Below, in pieces: positions 24,176-35,343 of a DNA stretch of 64,000 nt. Within the stretch, counting starts at the first letter, position 1; each line of letters starts with the position of its first letter. The notes under the pieces were generated by a model. That model saw nothing but the letters and a program-made list of their open reading frames with translations, was not told the DNA's origin and did no database searches. The stretch is taken from contig RSEE01000074.1 of the NCBI GenBank assembly GCA_003971905.1, positions 186,001 to 250,000 of the forward strand, written 5' to 3'. The translations under genes were made by a program, and so were the position numbers. The stretch comes from Moniliella sp. 'wahieum' (taxonomy: Eukaryota > Basidiomycota > Moniliellomycetes > Moniliellales > Moniliellaceae).

Positions 24176-24522
24176 GGCGTGCGATGGGGGGGGCGAGGTG
24201 GTGGGGGGACTGCGCAGCGGGAGGCGGTGGGCGGGGGCTGACGTCAGCGGAGGCAGGGAATGGCGACGGGGGGGGAGACTGGATGCGGATGACGTAGGCG
24301 CGCGCAGGGTTGGGCTGGGCACACACACGGGGGGCAAAGCAACACGGCACGGCGCCAGCCTGCGGGCTGCCCCAGTAACCCTGCCGCTGCTCGGCCTGCT
24401 CTGCGCTGCGCTGCCCAGCCCAGCCCAGCCCAGCCCGCCCCGCGCAGCAGCCCCCGGCCCCCCGCCATCCCCACCGCCCGTCCCGCCCGCACCCACCACC
24501 ACCGCCGCCACCACCGCCCGCC
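24176..24522. promoter_or_regulatory. Bidirectional promoter region, RVS167 / MUB1
   Basis: A 347-base gap between two divergent start codons. It is very GC-rich, with CAGCCCAGCCCAGCCC short repeats at 24415-24437. No TATA-like element is obvious. The function is inferred from gene geometry. Confidence 0.45.
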
Positions 24523-27500
24523 ATGGTGCGCCAGTCCAACTTCAGCACGCCGCCACCAACAAGGCCGCCATCACCATCTCTCCCCAGATCTACGACCGCC
24601 GCGGTACGTCCCCCTCCCCCCCTCCCTGTCCCCTGCGCCTGCTGCTGACCACATGGGTGTGTGTCCGTGTCCGACCCAGCCCTCGACACCACGGCCGTGC
24701 TCCCCCTCATCAACTCCCTCAACCAGCTCGCCTACCTCACCAGCACCAGCCCCCGCATCCGCGACATCATCACCCTCGACGGCGGCCTCGACTGCCTGGT
24801 GCGCATCCTTCGCTCCGTTCCGCCTGCTCTCCAGACCACGCCGCGCGGCGGCGTGGCCCTTCGACCTGCAGAACGTGTGGAAGTGGAGCCTTGCGTTTCA
24901 GTGTGTCGTCAACATTGGCGTCCGAGGCTCCGAGGCGGTCCGCACCCGCGTGGTCGAGGCCGGCGCCATTGCGATCGCTGTCCGCGTCCTCCCAGTCCCA
25001 TCTGGCTCAGTCGATGCCACGCGCGCGCCCAGTGCGCCCCAGCTCGCCTCCACCTCTGCATCCACTGCCTCCTCCTCGCCACCACGCGCCCGGACCGCTC
25101 CCCTTCTCTTCGGGTGCTGCCGCCGCTGCCGCTGCCGCGGCGGCTTCCGCCCCGACTGCGTCTCCTGGTACCGCCTCTGCCGCCACGCCGACTGCCACTT
25201 CGCTCACCCTTCCCACCCAAGCCCACTCGGCCCCGCAGCAGGCCTCGGTGCAGGGCGAGCCGTCGGAGCGCCGGACAAGTCACCCGAGCGGGAGCGCAAG
25301 CCATGCCTCGGGTTCCGAGCCAGACCCCGACGCAGACGTAGAGATGGACGACGCGCGGCCCAACGCTTCGTCCGCGCCTGCCTCCACTGCCGTCTCGTCG
25401 CAGCAGGAGACACCAGTGGATGTGCAGGCCACGCCCCGTCCCCCGGCGCCGCGCGACCTTGTCATGGCCCAGTCCCAGTCGCTTTCCCAGTCGCTTTCCC
25501 AGTCGCTTTCACGTCGTTTTCTCACTCGCACTCTCACTCTCAACACCCTTCCCAGCCCCCATCCCAGCCCCCGTCTCACCCCCATCCCCCGCACCAACCC
25601 CAGCCCCAGCCCCCTCCTCAAGAGGATGCCGTAGCATCGCGCAGGGCTCGAAACATGACCCCCACCGCGTCTACTGCGGCTTTCATGGTGTCTCCTAGTG
25701 TGGCGTGGCCCACGTGTGACACGCCCACGGCCCGGCCAGACGCCAATCCGCAGCCGGGAGAAATGCAGTTCCGGAGGAGGAGGTACTGCTGGCACTACAG
25801 CTGTTGGCGTATGTGTCCAAGTATGCCCATGTGCGCAGCCTGTTTTACAGTGACGAGTGCTTTTCCGGCCGCTTCCCACGACGCCTCGAGTCCTACAGCG
25901 CCTCCAGTTTTGCCAGCATCCGCCCCTCTCTTTGAACTATGGCCAAGGACACCAAGTCCTCCGCGCGAGAAGACACGCCCATGGCGGCGGGAACCTTTGC
26001 ACCGGGTGAACCTGCCTTGAACACGGCCATTGTTGAAGGCGGGGCGGGGGACCAAGAGGAGGCGACGTTGCCACCTGGCACTGGCACCACGATGGGGCCT
26101 GACCCAGACACGGAACAGTCGATCCCTGCCGTGCCTGGGGTAGCGGGCTATTATGGCTTTGCAGCCCCTCTTCCGGGTCCGATAGGGCTAGTAGATCCGA
26201 CCGAGGAAGAAAGGGCGGGTGGTCCGCCATTGGTGGATCTGACGGGACCGCGATGGAGCAACCCACCCACACGGAGCGCAATGTGTTTAGCATTGCTGAA
26301 CGCTATACCATTCGCTCTTCGCGCGTCCCCCCCATTGCGCAAGGCCGGCTTGCGCGCGAGATCCAGTTTTGGGCTGGGGTGATTATGCGCAATGCGTGTC
26401 GCAAGGACGATGAGCGCGGTGGGGTGCGGCCCTGTGCGTACATGTCGTGTGGGAAATGGGAATCGTTCCCACGGCAATTTGCCAAGTGCCGTCGCTGCCG
26501 CAAGGCCAAGTATTGTTCAAAGCAGTGTCAGTCGCTCGGCTGGGCTGCCGGGCATCGGTTTTGGTGCTCGGCGCGTCCGGAAGACGAGGCTCGCAGGGAC
26601 GCACATGCCGTTCCCGATGTCTCGTCGATGAATGTCGCGCCTCCTACCGCCGGTGGTGGGGCTGCTACGACTGCGCCCGCTGGCGATCCGGCTCAGCGAG
26701 CGCTTCTTCCTCCGCCTACCAATGTCACCCCGGCCGTCGGACCCGGCACCAATCCTCCCCTGCCACCGCCCCAGCCCCGACGGCGACAGAAGACGCACAT
26801 CGTTTCCGCCTGCCCGTTCACCTTGCCCGACCTCGTCCGGCGGCCGGATTGGACTTTGGTCAACCCGACCTGACCCCTCGCCAAGCAGCCATTATTGGCC
26901 TGATGGCCACCCGTCACACGACCCCTCCGGGCGCACTTTTACCTGCGCCTCCCACTGTACCCACTGTGACCATGGAAGCCGAGGAGGCCGAGGCGTCGCC
27001 TCAGGCGCGGGAGGCGCGTCCCCCGCCCTCGGCTTCGAGGGAGCCCGAGACGGAAACTGAGCCGGAGCGCGAGACGGCGATTGATCAGCTGCGCATGACG
27101 TTGCATGAGACTGCCTCGGGCTCTCGTTCGCGCTCCCATTCGGGATCGCAAGGCAGGCGGGATCGAGATGAGACGACGACGGCGGTGAACCCGCGGTTAC
27201 TGGCTGTGCGGCAGGCGCTCACATCGCTCCGAGCACGGCCGAAGGGAGTGAAGCGAGCGATGAGGATGTGCCATCGGTTCGTCGCGGCGGCCTGACCCCA
27301 CGTCCTGCTGTCCCGGCCGCGCGGGTGCGACGAGCGGAGCAGGAGATGGAACCTTCCTTCTCCCTTTTGTCGGGGGCCGAGACGGACGCTAGTATGGATG
27401 TGGACAATGAGGCGGAGGCCGATCGTGAGGCTGGGACGGAACCGGCGACGCAGCGCGGGCCTGCGCAAGAGCCGAGTGCGGGGCCGATGCGCACCCATCT

Positions 27501-28278
27501 TTTGGTCGCACCGGCGGTGCGGAGGACGGATATGGCGGGCCGGCCGTTACCACCGCCGTTGATTGCGTCGCTGGATGACCCGATGCACGCTCTGCCGCCT
27601 CGCGACGGTACGCCCGGTGCGGTGCTGCGTCACTTGCCGCATCCCGCCTGGTGCGCCGGCTGCGCCGACGAACGACTTTGACCCGCAGCCGCAAGACAAT
27701 CCGTTTGTCGATCCCGACCGCGAGTTGGAGAACATGCCATGGGATGCGATTGAAGGCTACCATCTCGACACGACGCCCACGTCGCGGCGGGACGGGCAGG
27801 CGGACGCGGCCGCCTCGGGCTCCAGCACCGCTGGCGCCGATGCAGCGCCGGGTGCCGGCACGGGCGCGCCGGCCGGGCCGGGCGGAGGGCAGAGCCGTGT
27901 GCTGTGCCGCCGCTGGCTCGGCTGGGCGGCCGGGTGAGTGCCGGCACACCGCCCTCGTCGACCGCTTCCTCTGGCAGTTTCCCCCCCTCGTCGTCGAGTT
28001 TGCCGCGGCGGGCGCAGGACGATGCGACGCTGGCCAACATCCGCCGCCTGCCGCGGCCGCGCGCGGCGAGCCCGTCGTTTGTGTCGCCGGCCAGTACGGC
28101 AGGGCTGCCGGGATCGTACATGCCGTCGCCGCTGGGCCGCCGCTCGCCGTCGGGCTCGGCGCCGCTGGCGGGCGGGGAGGAGGAGGAGGAGGAGCTGTGG
28201 GGGCGTGGGTGCGACGAATCTCATCTGGGCATTCGCATGCATGCGCCACAGGCACGTAGAGGGCCGGGTGGCACGTGA
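24523..28278 (+). CDS. MUB1: MYND zinc-finger protein Mub1/SamB
   Basis: Mub1 is the adaptor for the Ubr2 ubiquitin ligase (Rpn4 turnover in yeast); the Aspergillus orthologue SamB affects morphogenesis. The start at 24523 gives MVRQSNFSTP, and after a missing C, NKAAITISPQIYDRR. Intron 24604-24679 joins to ALDTTAVLPLINSLNQLAYL, TSTSPRIRDIITLDGGLDCL and, further on, WKWSLAFQCVVNIGVRGSEA, the conserved armadillo-like N-terminus. An Ala/Ser/Gln-rich insert with a QSLS repeat follows, then EEEVLLALQLLAYVSKYAHV, and then NVFSIAERYTIRSSR, AREIQFWAGVIMRNACRKD and the MYND finger (CAYMSCGKWE, AKCRRCRKAKYCSKQC, GHRFWC) at about 26432-26571. The C-terminal third is disordered and acidic (SMDVDNEAEAD, WDAIEGYHLD) and runs with further shifts to TGA 28276-28278. 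The C-terminal limit is less certain than the rest. Confidence 0.9.
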
Positions 28279-28629
28279 CGCGGGGGCGCATATAAAAGAG
28301 ACCGCAGTCCAACACGCCCCCGCAGCAGCCCGCAGGCAGTAGTCGCTAGTCACTAGTCGCCTTGCTCCGCGCCGACGCTGAAAAAAGCTGCCGAGCGAGG
28401 GCGCGGCGCAGCGGGCGGGGCCACGTGACCCGCCCTGCCCGCACCGCGCCGCTCTGGGCGGGCTGGGCGGGCCGACATGTGGCACGCCCGCCGGCCGGCC
28501 CAGCGCGGAGCAGCCGCCATCGCACATCGGCCACGCAGCCTACCCTCTCTCTACCCGCCGGCCCTCGGTCGTCGTTCTTCTCCTCGTCGCTTGCCGCGTC
28601 GCCCACACCGCCTCCTCTAACCCGGTGCC
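28279..28629. other. Intergenic interval
   Basis: About 350 bases between two co-oriented genes, GC-rich. TAGTCGCTAGTCACTAGTCG, a triple TAGTCRCTAGTC-like word, lies at 28340-28359. No supported gene. Confidence 0.5.
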
Positions 28630-30725
28630 ATGCCGCCTCCGCCCCCCTCCGCCCAGCCACGCGCTTCGTCCCCGCCCCCTCCCCGCCCGTGTCGGCGTCG
28701 TCACCACGCACACGCGCCAAGCCTCTCGCCAGCCCCTCCGCCCCCAGCTCTCTGTCCCTCCGCCGCCTCACCCGTCCCGCCGGGCTGCACATGCCCCTGG
28801 CCCTCCCCACTCCTCCTCCTTGCCCGGCACGCCGCTGCTTGTGACGCCCCCCTGCCTCGTTTCCCACCCAGCCGACTTCGACGCAGAAGAGCCGCCTGCT
28901 TTCTTTGCCCTCGCCCCGCCACCGCCGCCTCCCACGGGGCTAGCCTCCCCATCTCCTGGCCAAGCAAGTGCCGCCATTTCGCCGCCTCGACGTACCATCC
29001 AAAACACCGACACTCGTCCAGGCAGTCTGAAGGGTGCTGCCCCCGTCTCCCCTGTTTCCTTTCCGGCCAGGGTTGACCAGGCGACCACGCCGCCCCCGTC
29101 TTTTCAATCCAACGTCCCCCCTCCTGGGCGGCCAGCCAACCGCAGTCCCCAGTTCATTCCGCCTCGGGACCGGACAAGGCGGCAAGTCCGCTCCTTTTCT
29201 CTGCTCAGCCTCTCAGCCACACGCAATCCCAGCCGTTGCGCGGCCCGAAAACCGATCTTAATCTTCCCCATCTGAGCACCAGTCCGCCCAGCACCACTGG
29301 ACCTGCCGGACCAGGCCCTGTGCCGCCTCCTTTGGCCGCTGGCGCTCCCGCGCCCCTTGATCCCCCTGGATCGGTTCGGTCGCTGGATGGAGCGTTGATT
29401 GTACAGTTGGATGCGGCGACGGCCCGCACCTCTCTTGATGGTTTAGCCGATGCGCTGACTGCGCCGCCTTCGCCCGTGGTAGGCTGTACACCGACCGCGT
29501 CGCCTCCCACCTTGGCTGCCTTGGGCCTCAACCGTCACCGGTCCTTCCACTCTTCCCACCTGGTAGGCGGTGGCGGTACGCCGTCTGGTGCCGCAAAGGG
29601 TGCGGTGGCCGGACCCAGCAGTGCGATCGTGCCAAGTGCCAGCGTACCGTCCGCTGCGCCTCCTGGCGCCCCCATTCGCTCCCGCCCTGTTTCCCGTTCC
29701 CGCCCCACCTCCCGCCCGGGCTCCCGACCTCGATCTAGCTCCGGCACCCGGCTAACGGAGCCGGAGCGGCTTTTGGCCAGCACCGTGTATGCCAGCGACA
29801 CGGGGGCAGGACGCAGCTCGTCGCCGCAGTATGGTGCGACAGTACCTACCGGTTCTGGCTCGGCGCTGCTTCCCTCGGCTCCCACCCAAGGGTCAAGTCA
29901 GGCGCACGGCCCGCTCTTGGCTCCCTCGCCCGTTCGAGGCAGTTTGATGTCGATTGATGGTGCGCTGATTTGGCCGTCGGATGCGGCCACGGCGCGTACC
30001 TCGCTCGATTCGTTTGCCGATGTGCTCAGTCGACCGTCGTCGCCGTTGATTTTGACGCCGAGCGTGTCGATGGTGGCGGGCGGGGGGTCGATGGCGCCGA
30101 GCCGGCTGCCCCGCGGGCCTTCGAGCACCAGTATGGGCGAGCTGGTTCCGTCGCCGATTGGGTTCGGAGCGGGACAAGGTCACCCTTCTTCTCCGTTGCA
30201 CTCGCCGGCCCGTTCGCCGGCCCGTTCGCCGCTTTGCTCGCCCGCCCGCTCTCCGCTGCTCTTGGCTCGGTCCCCACGGTCCTCGTTTGGCTTGCCCCCC
30301 TCGGTCGCGGCAGCTGCGTCGGCAGCGGTGGTGCAAGCTGCCTGCCCGCCGACCAGCACCTCGCCTCCGCCCTTGGCTACGCGCACCACCTCCTTATCCA
30401 AGCACGCGCCCGTGCCTGGATCGCCCTTGGCGGTGCTGGTCAACGCGACCCGGCTAGCGCGCCCCGCTCCTCATCTCGTCCTCGCTCTTCTGGCTCCTAT
30501 ATGACCCGGCCCACCACGAGTCCCGGCAGCCTCCGTTCGGTCGATGGCGCGCTCATCTCGCCTGCTGATGCGGCGACGGAACGAACGAGCCTCGATGCGT
30601 GGGCTTCGACCTACGCTGCTTCCTCCTCCCCCGTGGCCCGAGGCCGGGGAACACTCGGATTCCCCTCCCCCTCGCCCCGCAGGTCCACCGTTCTGCCGGG
30701 TGTGCCAGCCCCCCGTCTTGCCTAG
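28630..30725 (+). CDS. Disordered protein with three copies of a ~36-residue repeat
   Basis: After a Pro-rich N-terminus, the readable frame runs ADFDAEEPPAFFALAPP, QASAAISPPRRTIQNTDTRP, PPGRPANRSPQFIPPRD and then a long stretch from 29236 to 30504 without a stop. Three spaced modules are the outstanding feature: GSVRSLDGALIVQLDAATAR, GSLMSIDGALIWPSDAATAR and GSLRSVDGALISPADAATER, each followed by TSLD and a short hydrophobic/acidic tail ending in a Ser/Pro cluster (see repeat entries). Between modules lie Ser/Arg/Pro linkers, including SP-AR repeats (about 30200-30290) that look like proline-directed kinase or SR-type sites. The third module lies beyond a one-base shift near 30490. The stop is near 30723-30725 or, in another frame, 30777. 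I know no family with this module. Confidence 0.7.
29368..29476 (+). repeat. Protein module, copy 1
   Basis: Encodes GSVRSLDGALIVQLDAATAR then TSLDGLADALTAPPSP. It aligns without gaps to the copies at 29938 and 30525. Shared core: S-[LIV]-D-G-A-L-I-x3-D-A-A-T-x-R-T-S-L-D. Confidence 0.9.
29938..30046 (+). repeat. Protein module, copy 2
   Basis: Encodes GSLMSIDGALIWPSDAATAR then TSLDSFADVLSRPSSP. It starts 570 bases after copy 1. Confidence 0.9.
30525..30636 (+). repeat. Protein module, copy 3
   Basis: Encodes GSLRSVDGALISPADAATER then TSLDAWASTYAASSSP. It starts 587 bases after copy 2, near the C-terminus of the gene. Confidence 0.9.
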
Positions 30726-31600
30726 CCCAAACCGGCCTCGGCCGCTTGAAGCTGCCAGGATCGATGCTCACAGGTAGGAGTTGGTTTCCGAGTGAGGCGT
30801 CGGGAGGGTGTGGTGCGGGGAGGGGATGGAATCGGCTTTGGAGTTGGAGTTGGTTTGCCACATGGTTGGTTGTTTTATTTGTTTATTTGCTGTTTGTCTT
30901 CTTGACCGGTTCGCGGTCTCTCGGTCTCTGTCCGCATCCAGGTGGGCTGGCGAGATTTGCTGGCGACTGTGGATGGAGGGATGAGTTGGTTCGTTGGGGC
31001 TATGCGTGTGAATAAGGGATTGGGAATGAGCGCTGGGTGGCATCCCGGTGCGCGTCGGACTGGTTGGACGAATGATAGGGGGAAACCTGTTCGGGGGGGT
31101 ACTAGGCCAGGTGGGTTGGCATCAGTACATCCAAGTCAGGTGAAAGGGCCAGCGTCCATCTGGGGTAATTCCGACCTTAGGTAATTTAACTCGCTGTGCC
31201 AAGTTTTAGCGTGCGGAGGATTACGTTGGGGGGGCGAGCGGAATGGGAGGGGCAGCGGAACGGACTGGGGGGTGGAATTCGGGATTGGTCATGCCATGCC
31301 GGCCTCCGACGACGCGCGACACGAGACGCGACACGCCACGGGGAGGGACGCGCGCGGGGAGGCGGGCACTGGGCGGGTGCGGGTGCCGAGGCTGGACGTG
31401 TCGCTGTGGGAGGCGGGCGCACGCGTCGTGATGTGGGCTGCGTGCTGGGCAGGCGCGGGGCAGAGGCGCGCATCGTGCGCAGCGCCCAGGCGGCGATTGT
31501 ACATCACGTCCGCCCGCCCATCACCGCCTCCTCACCCCCCACCACCCAGCCGACAACGTACATCTGTCTCATCCAAGCCCGATTGGGTTATCTGTTCCTG
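30726..31600. other. Intergenic interval
   Basis: About 875 bases between two co-oriented low-complexity genes. A TTGGAGTTGGAGTTGG and GTTTGTTTATTTG stretch (30836-30890) is the most AT-rich part. An open frame upstream of 31601 (from 31196) has no family resemblance. Confidence 0.45.
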
Positions 31601-33407
31601 ATGCTCCACCCCGCCCCGGCCCCACCCGACCACGCGTCCGCCGACGCACGCTCCGAGCTCGCCGCCCGCCTCCTCCACGCCCGCCTCGTCGCCACCACCA
31701 CCACCGCCGCCGCCGGCACCCTCCCCACCCCCGGTCCCCACCGCCGCCGCGCCTCTCCTCGCCCTACACGCCCATCGTCTCCCCCGCCGCCGCCAAGCCC
31801 CCCAGCCCATGCCCTGGCCCAGCCCTCCATCGACGCCCTCATCGCCGCTGAGAATAGCGGGCGGTGCGGCGTCCCGCCCCCTCCCGCCGAACCAGCGTCG
31901 TCGACCATGTCAAGCTCGCTCAGTGCCCCCACCCTCGACAGCTTGCCGCCGGGACACCAGGCTCACTGGCCTTCGGCGCCGTCCAAGGCTCCGTCAACCC
32001 GCCTGCCGAGGTACCCATACCGCTTGCCTCGCCCCACTTGGCCTCCGCCCCGAAAGACATCTACGCCGATGTGTTTGGGCCCTTGGTCCATGCCCCGCCG
32101 CCGTCGCTGCCGGGATCGTCGTGCGCACAGGTCCCTTCGTCTCCTTTGCCCCATGCCTGCTGCCCTGCCTGTCCGCCTTCCCTCGGGGCCGCTCGAACGC
32201 CGCGCAAGCCCGAAACGGCCCGCTCCAGCTCGCGGCCACGCAGGGTAGCTCGCCATGCCTCTCCGGTGCGCGAACGCGACGCAGCCCGGCGCCACAGTCG
32301 TACTCGTGCGCGCACCATGGCGGTACACCCGTACCCATACCAACCGGTGCCTATGCCAGCTAACTCGGACCCGTTCCCCACCACGCCCAAGAGCAGTGCC
32401 GTACCCCTCCTGCTTCCAGTACCACCAAGCCATCCTTGGCCTACGTGTTGGGGCTTGGCTCGGTCGTCGGATCACGCACCCCCCCGCCCGCGCGGGAGGA
32501 ATCGGACATGTTTGCTTCGTGTGACCAATCGCCGCTGCGCTCAGTGCAGCTGGACAAGGCGACGGATGACGAAGCGCAGGTGATGCACCTTTTGGCTGCC
32601 TCGCCCAGTCCCGCCCGCGCTTCCCCGCGGCGCCGGCCCGCCCCCAGCCTGGCGTTGGGGTCGCGATCCAGTGCCCGTGCCAGTACCAATCCCGTGGGCT
32701 TGGGCTTGGGCTTGGGCTTGGGCTTGGGAATCGATCTGGATGCGCGAGAAGCAGTTGGCGCCGCATCTCCTATGGCGTTGACCCACCCCAAGATCCTGAC
32801 CGTAGATTGGAGTCTCACTGGCATCAGGCGGGGTGCTCCTGGGCGTCTGTTTCTGCCGCTACTTCCTCTGCCGAAGCCGGGGAAAAGAGGACAAGCGGTG
32901 TGGTGATGCCACCGCCTGGTCGATCAGGTGCAGTGCCGCGCACGCCGCCCCCCCGCTCGCGACGTCCGCCTGGCACGCCCCCGCAACGCCGCCCAACCAA
33001 ATCGCTGGCACGGTCGCCAGCCACAAGCACCCGGGAGCACAGTGAGCTATGTGGGACGCAATGTGTCCCCTTCCCCTTTGCCTCGGGGTTCGTCACCCCG
33101 GCGCCGCGACCGGCACGGCACCGTACGCCCGGCAGGTGGATGTCCACGCCCTCGCGGCTAGCCAAAGAGCAACGAGAACAAATTCTTACCCCGGGCCCGC
33201 GCTCAGCGTCCGGCCGTCTCGGCATGCGCATTCGCGCTCGTGGGCGTCTCCGTTGAAGCGTATGGTCTTCCTGGTGCACGGTCCGAGGACCTGCTTGGCC
33301 CCATGTTGCCCGCATCTCAATCTTCCCCCTTCCTTGGCCCAAGTGCTGTTGTCGCTTCGCGCCCGCCTCGTCCACGAGAACCCGACGAGCTGGCTGCCCA
33401 CCCGTAA
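31601..33407 (+). CDS. Low-complexity Pro/Ala/Ser-rich protein, function unknown
   Basis: The start at 31601 gives MLHPAPAPPDHASADARSEL then AARLLHARLVA, a helical N-terminus. It is followed by a long Pro-rich stretch with short ordered blocks, for example AQPSIDALIAAENSGRCG, PLASPHLASAPKDIYADVFG, QLDKATDDEAQVMHLLAA and SEDLLGPMLPASQSSPFLGP. A GGCTTG hexamer run at 32698-32727 encodes alternating Gly-Leu. At least four frame changes are needed to follow it to TAA 33405-33407. No domain is recognised; the regularly spaced ordered blocks are the evidence that it is coding. Confidence 0.5.
32698..32727. repeat. Hexanucleotide microsatellite GGCTTG
   Basis: Five tandem copies of a six-base unit inside the preceding low-complexity gene, in frame and encoding Gly-Leu dipeptides. 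Confidence 0.9.
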
Positions 33408-33984
33408 TCCCCTTAGCGGCATTTTTGTGTCTTCTTTTCCTTCCTTTTCTTTGAGCCTTTGCTGTTCTTGTTGCACTGCTGTGCTCTACGTTGGCCGGCT
33501 CTTGCAGTTCAGGGCCCTCCTTACGGTTTTTTGGTCCGTTTCGCCATGCCTCCCCTTCTGTATCCTTGCCTCTAATCTGGGGCAGTTACCGTACCCCCTG
33601 CCCGTCTCTTCTGCCTCATTCTTCTGTCTGGTCCCTTTCTGTGTTGGCATGTATGACTAATTGCCTCGAGATGGGGTTGAAAACTGGCGTTGCCTTTGCT
33701 CTTTCACGATTGAGTGGTAAGTAGAAGAGCGAAACGAGGTAGGCAATCTTTGTGACCCGATTGGCTTATTAGCTCGTCGCAGGTATCCTGATCCTACGCC
33801 TCCTATACTACGCTTCGGTTGCGTAGCGTAACAGGGGCGCGAAAGAACAAGTTTGAAAGAGGGGATCATCGATCAGATCATCGGCCTTCCGATCGGCAGC
33901 GGCGGGTGGAACGTGGACACAAGTAAAACAGCGTGGCTGACGCCTAACTAGGGAGGGCTTCCCAGTGGTCCCACCACCACACCA
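33408..33984. other. Intergenic interval, promoter of COQ10
   Basis: About 575 bases. The first half is T-rich (TTTTGTGTCTTCTTTTCCTT near 33423), consistent with a 3' flank. No supported gene. Confidence 0.5.
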
Positions 33985-35135
33985 ATGGCACCAGCACGCC
34001 TTGTCGCTCTGGCCCTCCCAGCCACGGTTCGCATCCGGCCCGGGTGGGTAGCAAGGACTGGATGGATGGCGCGGCGGCGCGGGGTTCGACCAGCGCCGGC
34101 CAGCCAGCTGGTTGACGCAGTTGTCCGGCCTCGTTAGCCCGCTCCAACCTCCATCGGGGCGCGCCGCACACCAACCAGTGCTTCTCCCGGTCCGGCGAGC
34201 GACTTGCCTGAGGGCACACGTGTCTACACACAGACCAAAGTGTTGCCCTACACGCAAGCGCAGCTGTTTGCCATGGTGGCCGATGTGGATCGCTACCACG
34301 AGTTTTTGCCCTTTGCACCATGAGCCGCGTGGTTGGTCCGGCCGATGCGGCAGCGCCTGCGCCTGCGTCTGACCGCCCATCCGCCCCCCCCCAACGCAGG
34401 ACCCGAGTCCGGCGACGCCGTTGGACCCACATCCCCAGGCGGCGGGGGAAGAATCCGTATTTCGCCTGCCTCAGTCGTTACGGCCACGTCGGGTGCCATG
34501 TCGAGCATGCGTGGGCCCGCAGCCCGCCCCGCCTGCCCAGCCTACCCTCTCTTCCCGCCTTGGCCCGGCTGGTGTCCCACTTGGAACACTGGGCTAAGCC
34601 TTCCTCCTCCCCTTTCTCCGCTCCATCTGCCCACCACCCCCACCACTTTCTCCTCGCCCCACCGTCCGCATGGCCATGCACCACCTCCTTCTCCTTCTCC
34701 TTCTTCTCTGCTCCTCTCCTCCCCCTCCTGTGACCTCACGCGCACTTCTGGCCGATTTGGGAATTGGGTATGGTGCGTTCAAGGAAGAGTACCGGAGCAA
34801 GGTCGAGTTGACGGCCAAGAACAAGTCAAGGTGCGTTCTGCGTTTGTCTCGCTCGGCGCCTCTGGATTCCGTACTAACCAGGTTCGGTGGATGGGCTGTT
34901 AGGCAACCGCCTTGCCCGGCTCCATCCGCTCTTTACCCACCTCAGTACCACCTGGCGCCTCACCCCCTTGGCCCAGGGTACAGCGACGCAGATTGACTAT
35001 ACGTTGGCCTATGGGTTTGCTCATCCGGCCCATGCGTGGGTGGCAGGCGCCGTGTTTGCGCGCACGGCAGCAATGATTATGCATGCGTTCGAACACCGGG
35101 CTCAAACGTTGTACGCGCCCCACACTGAGCAATGA
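33985..35135 (+). CDS. COQ10: Coenzyme Q-binding protein COQ10 (START domain)
   Basis: A mitochondrial START-domain protein that binds ubiquinone and is needed for its respiratory function. ATG 33985 gives a presequence-like start MAPARLVALALPATVRIRPG. A likely intron at 34048-34137 (GTAGCA donor, GGTTGACG branch region) joins in phase to PAPTSIGARRTPTSASPGPA. The START domain then begins RVYTQTKVLPYTQAQLFAMV and ADVDRYHEFLPF, typical of Coq10. A Pro/Ala/Ser-rich insert of roughly 140 codons or an unrecognised intron separates this from LADLGIGYGAFKEEYRSKVE. An intron near 34833-34881 follows, then HPLFTHLSTTWRLTPLAQGT, YTLAYGFAHPAHAWVAGAVF and MIMHAFEHRAQTLYAP, ending TGA 35133-35135. The family is certain; the middle of the gene is not resolved. 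Confidence 0.9.
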
Positions 35136-35343
35136 GCATGAACCAAATCGACGGCCAAACCATGTGCCTTCTCTCTCGCGTTCGTTTTCACGCTTCAGCT
35201 GCTACTTACGACAGGAGAAGGGGCAGTCCCACTGGAGAGGAGGTAAGACGGGACAGTATCGTATAGGCGCGGTGCGGAAGCAGGGAAGGGAGACTTCGGG
35301 CCGGCAAGCCGGCGGGCAGCGAGCAAGCCCGTTCCGGACGGGG

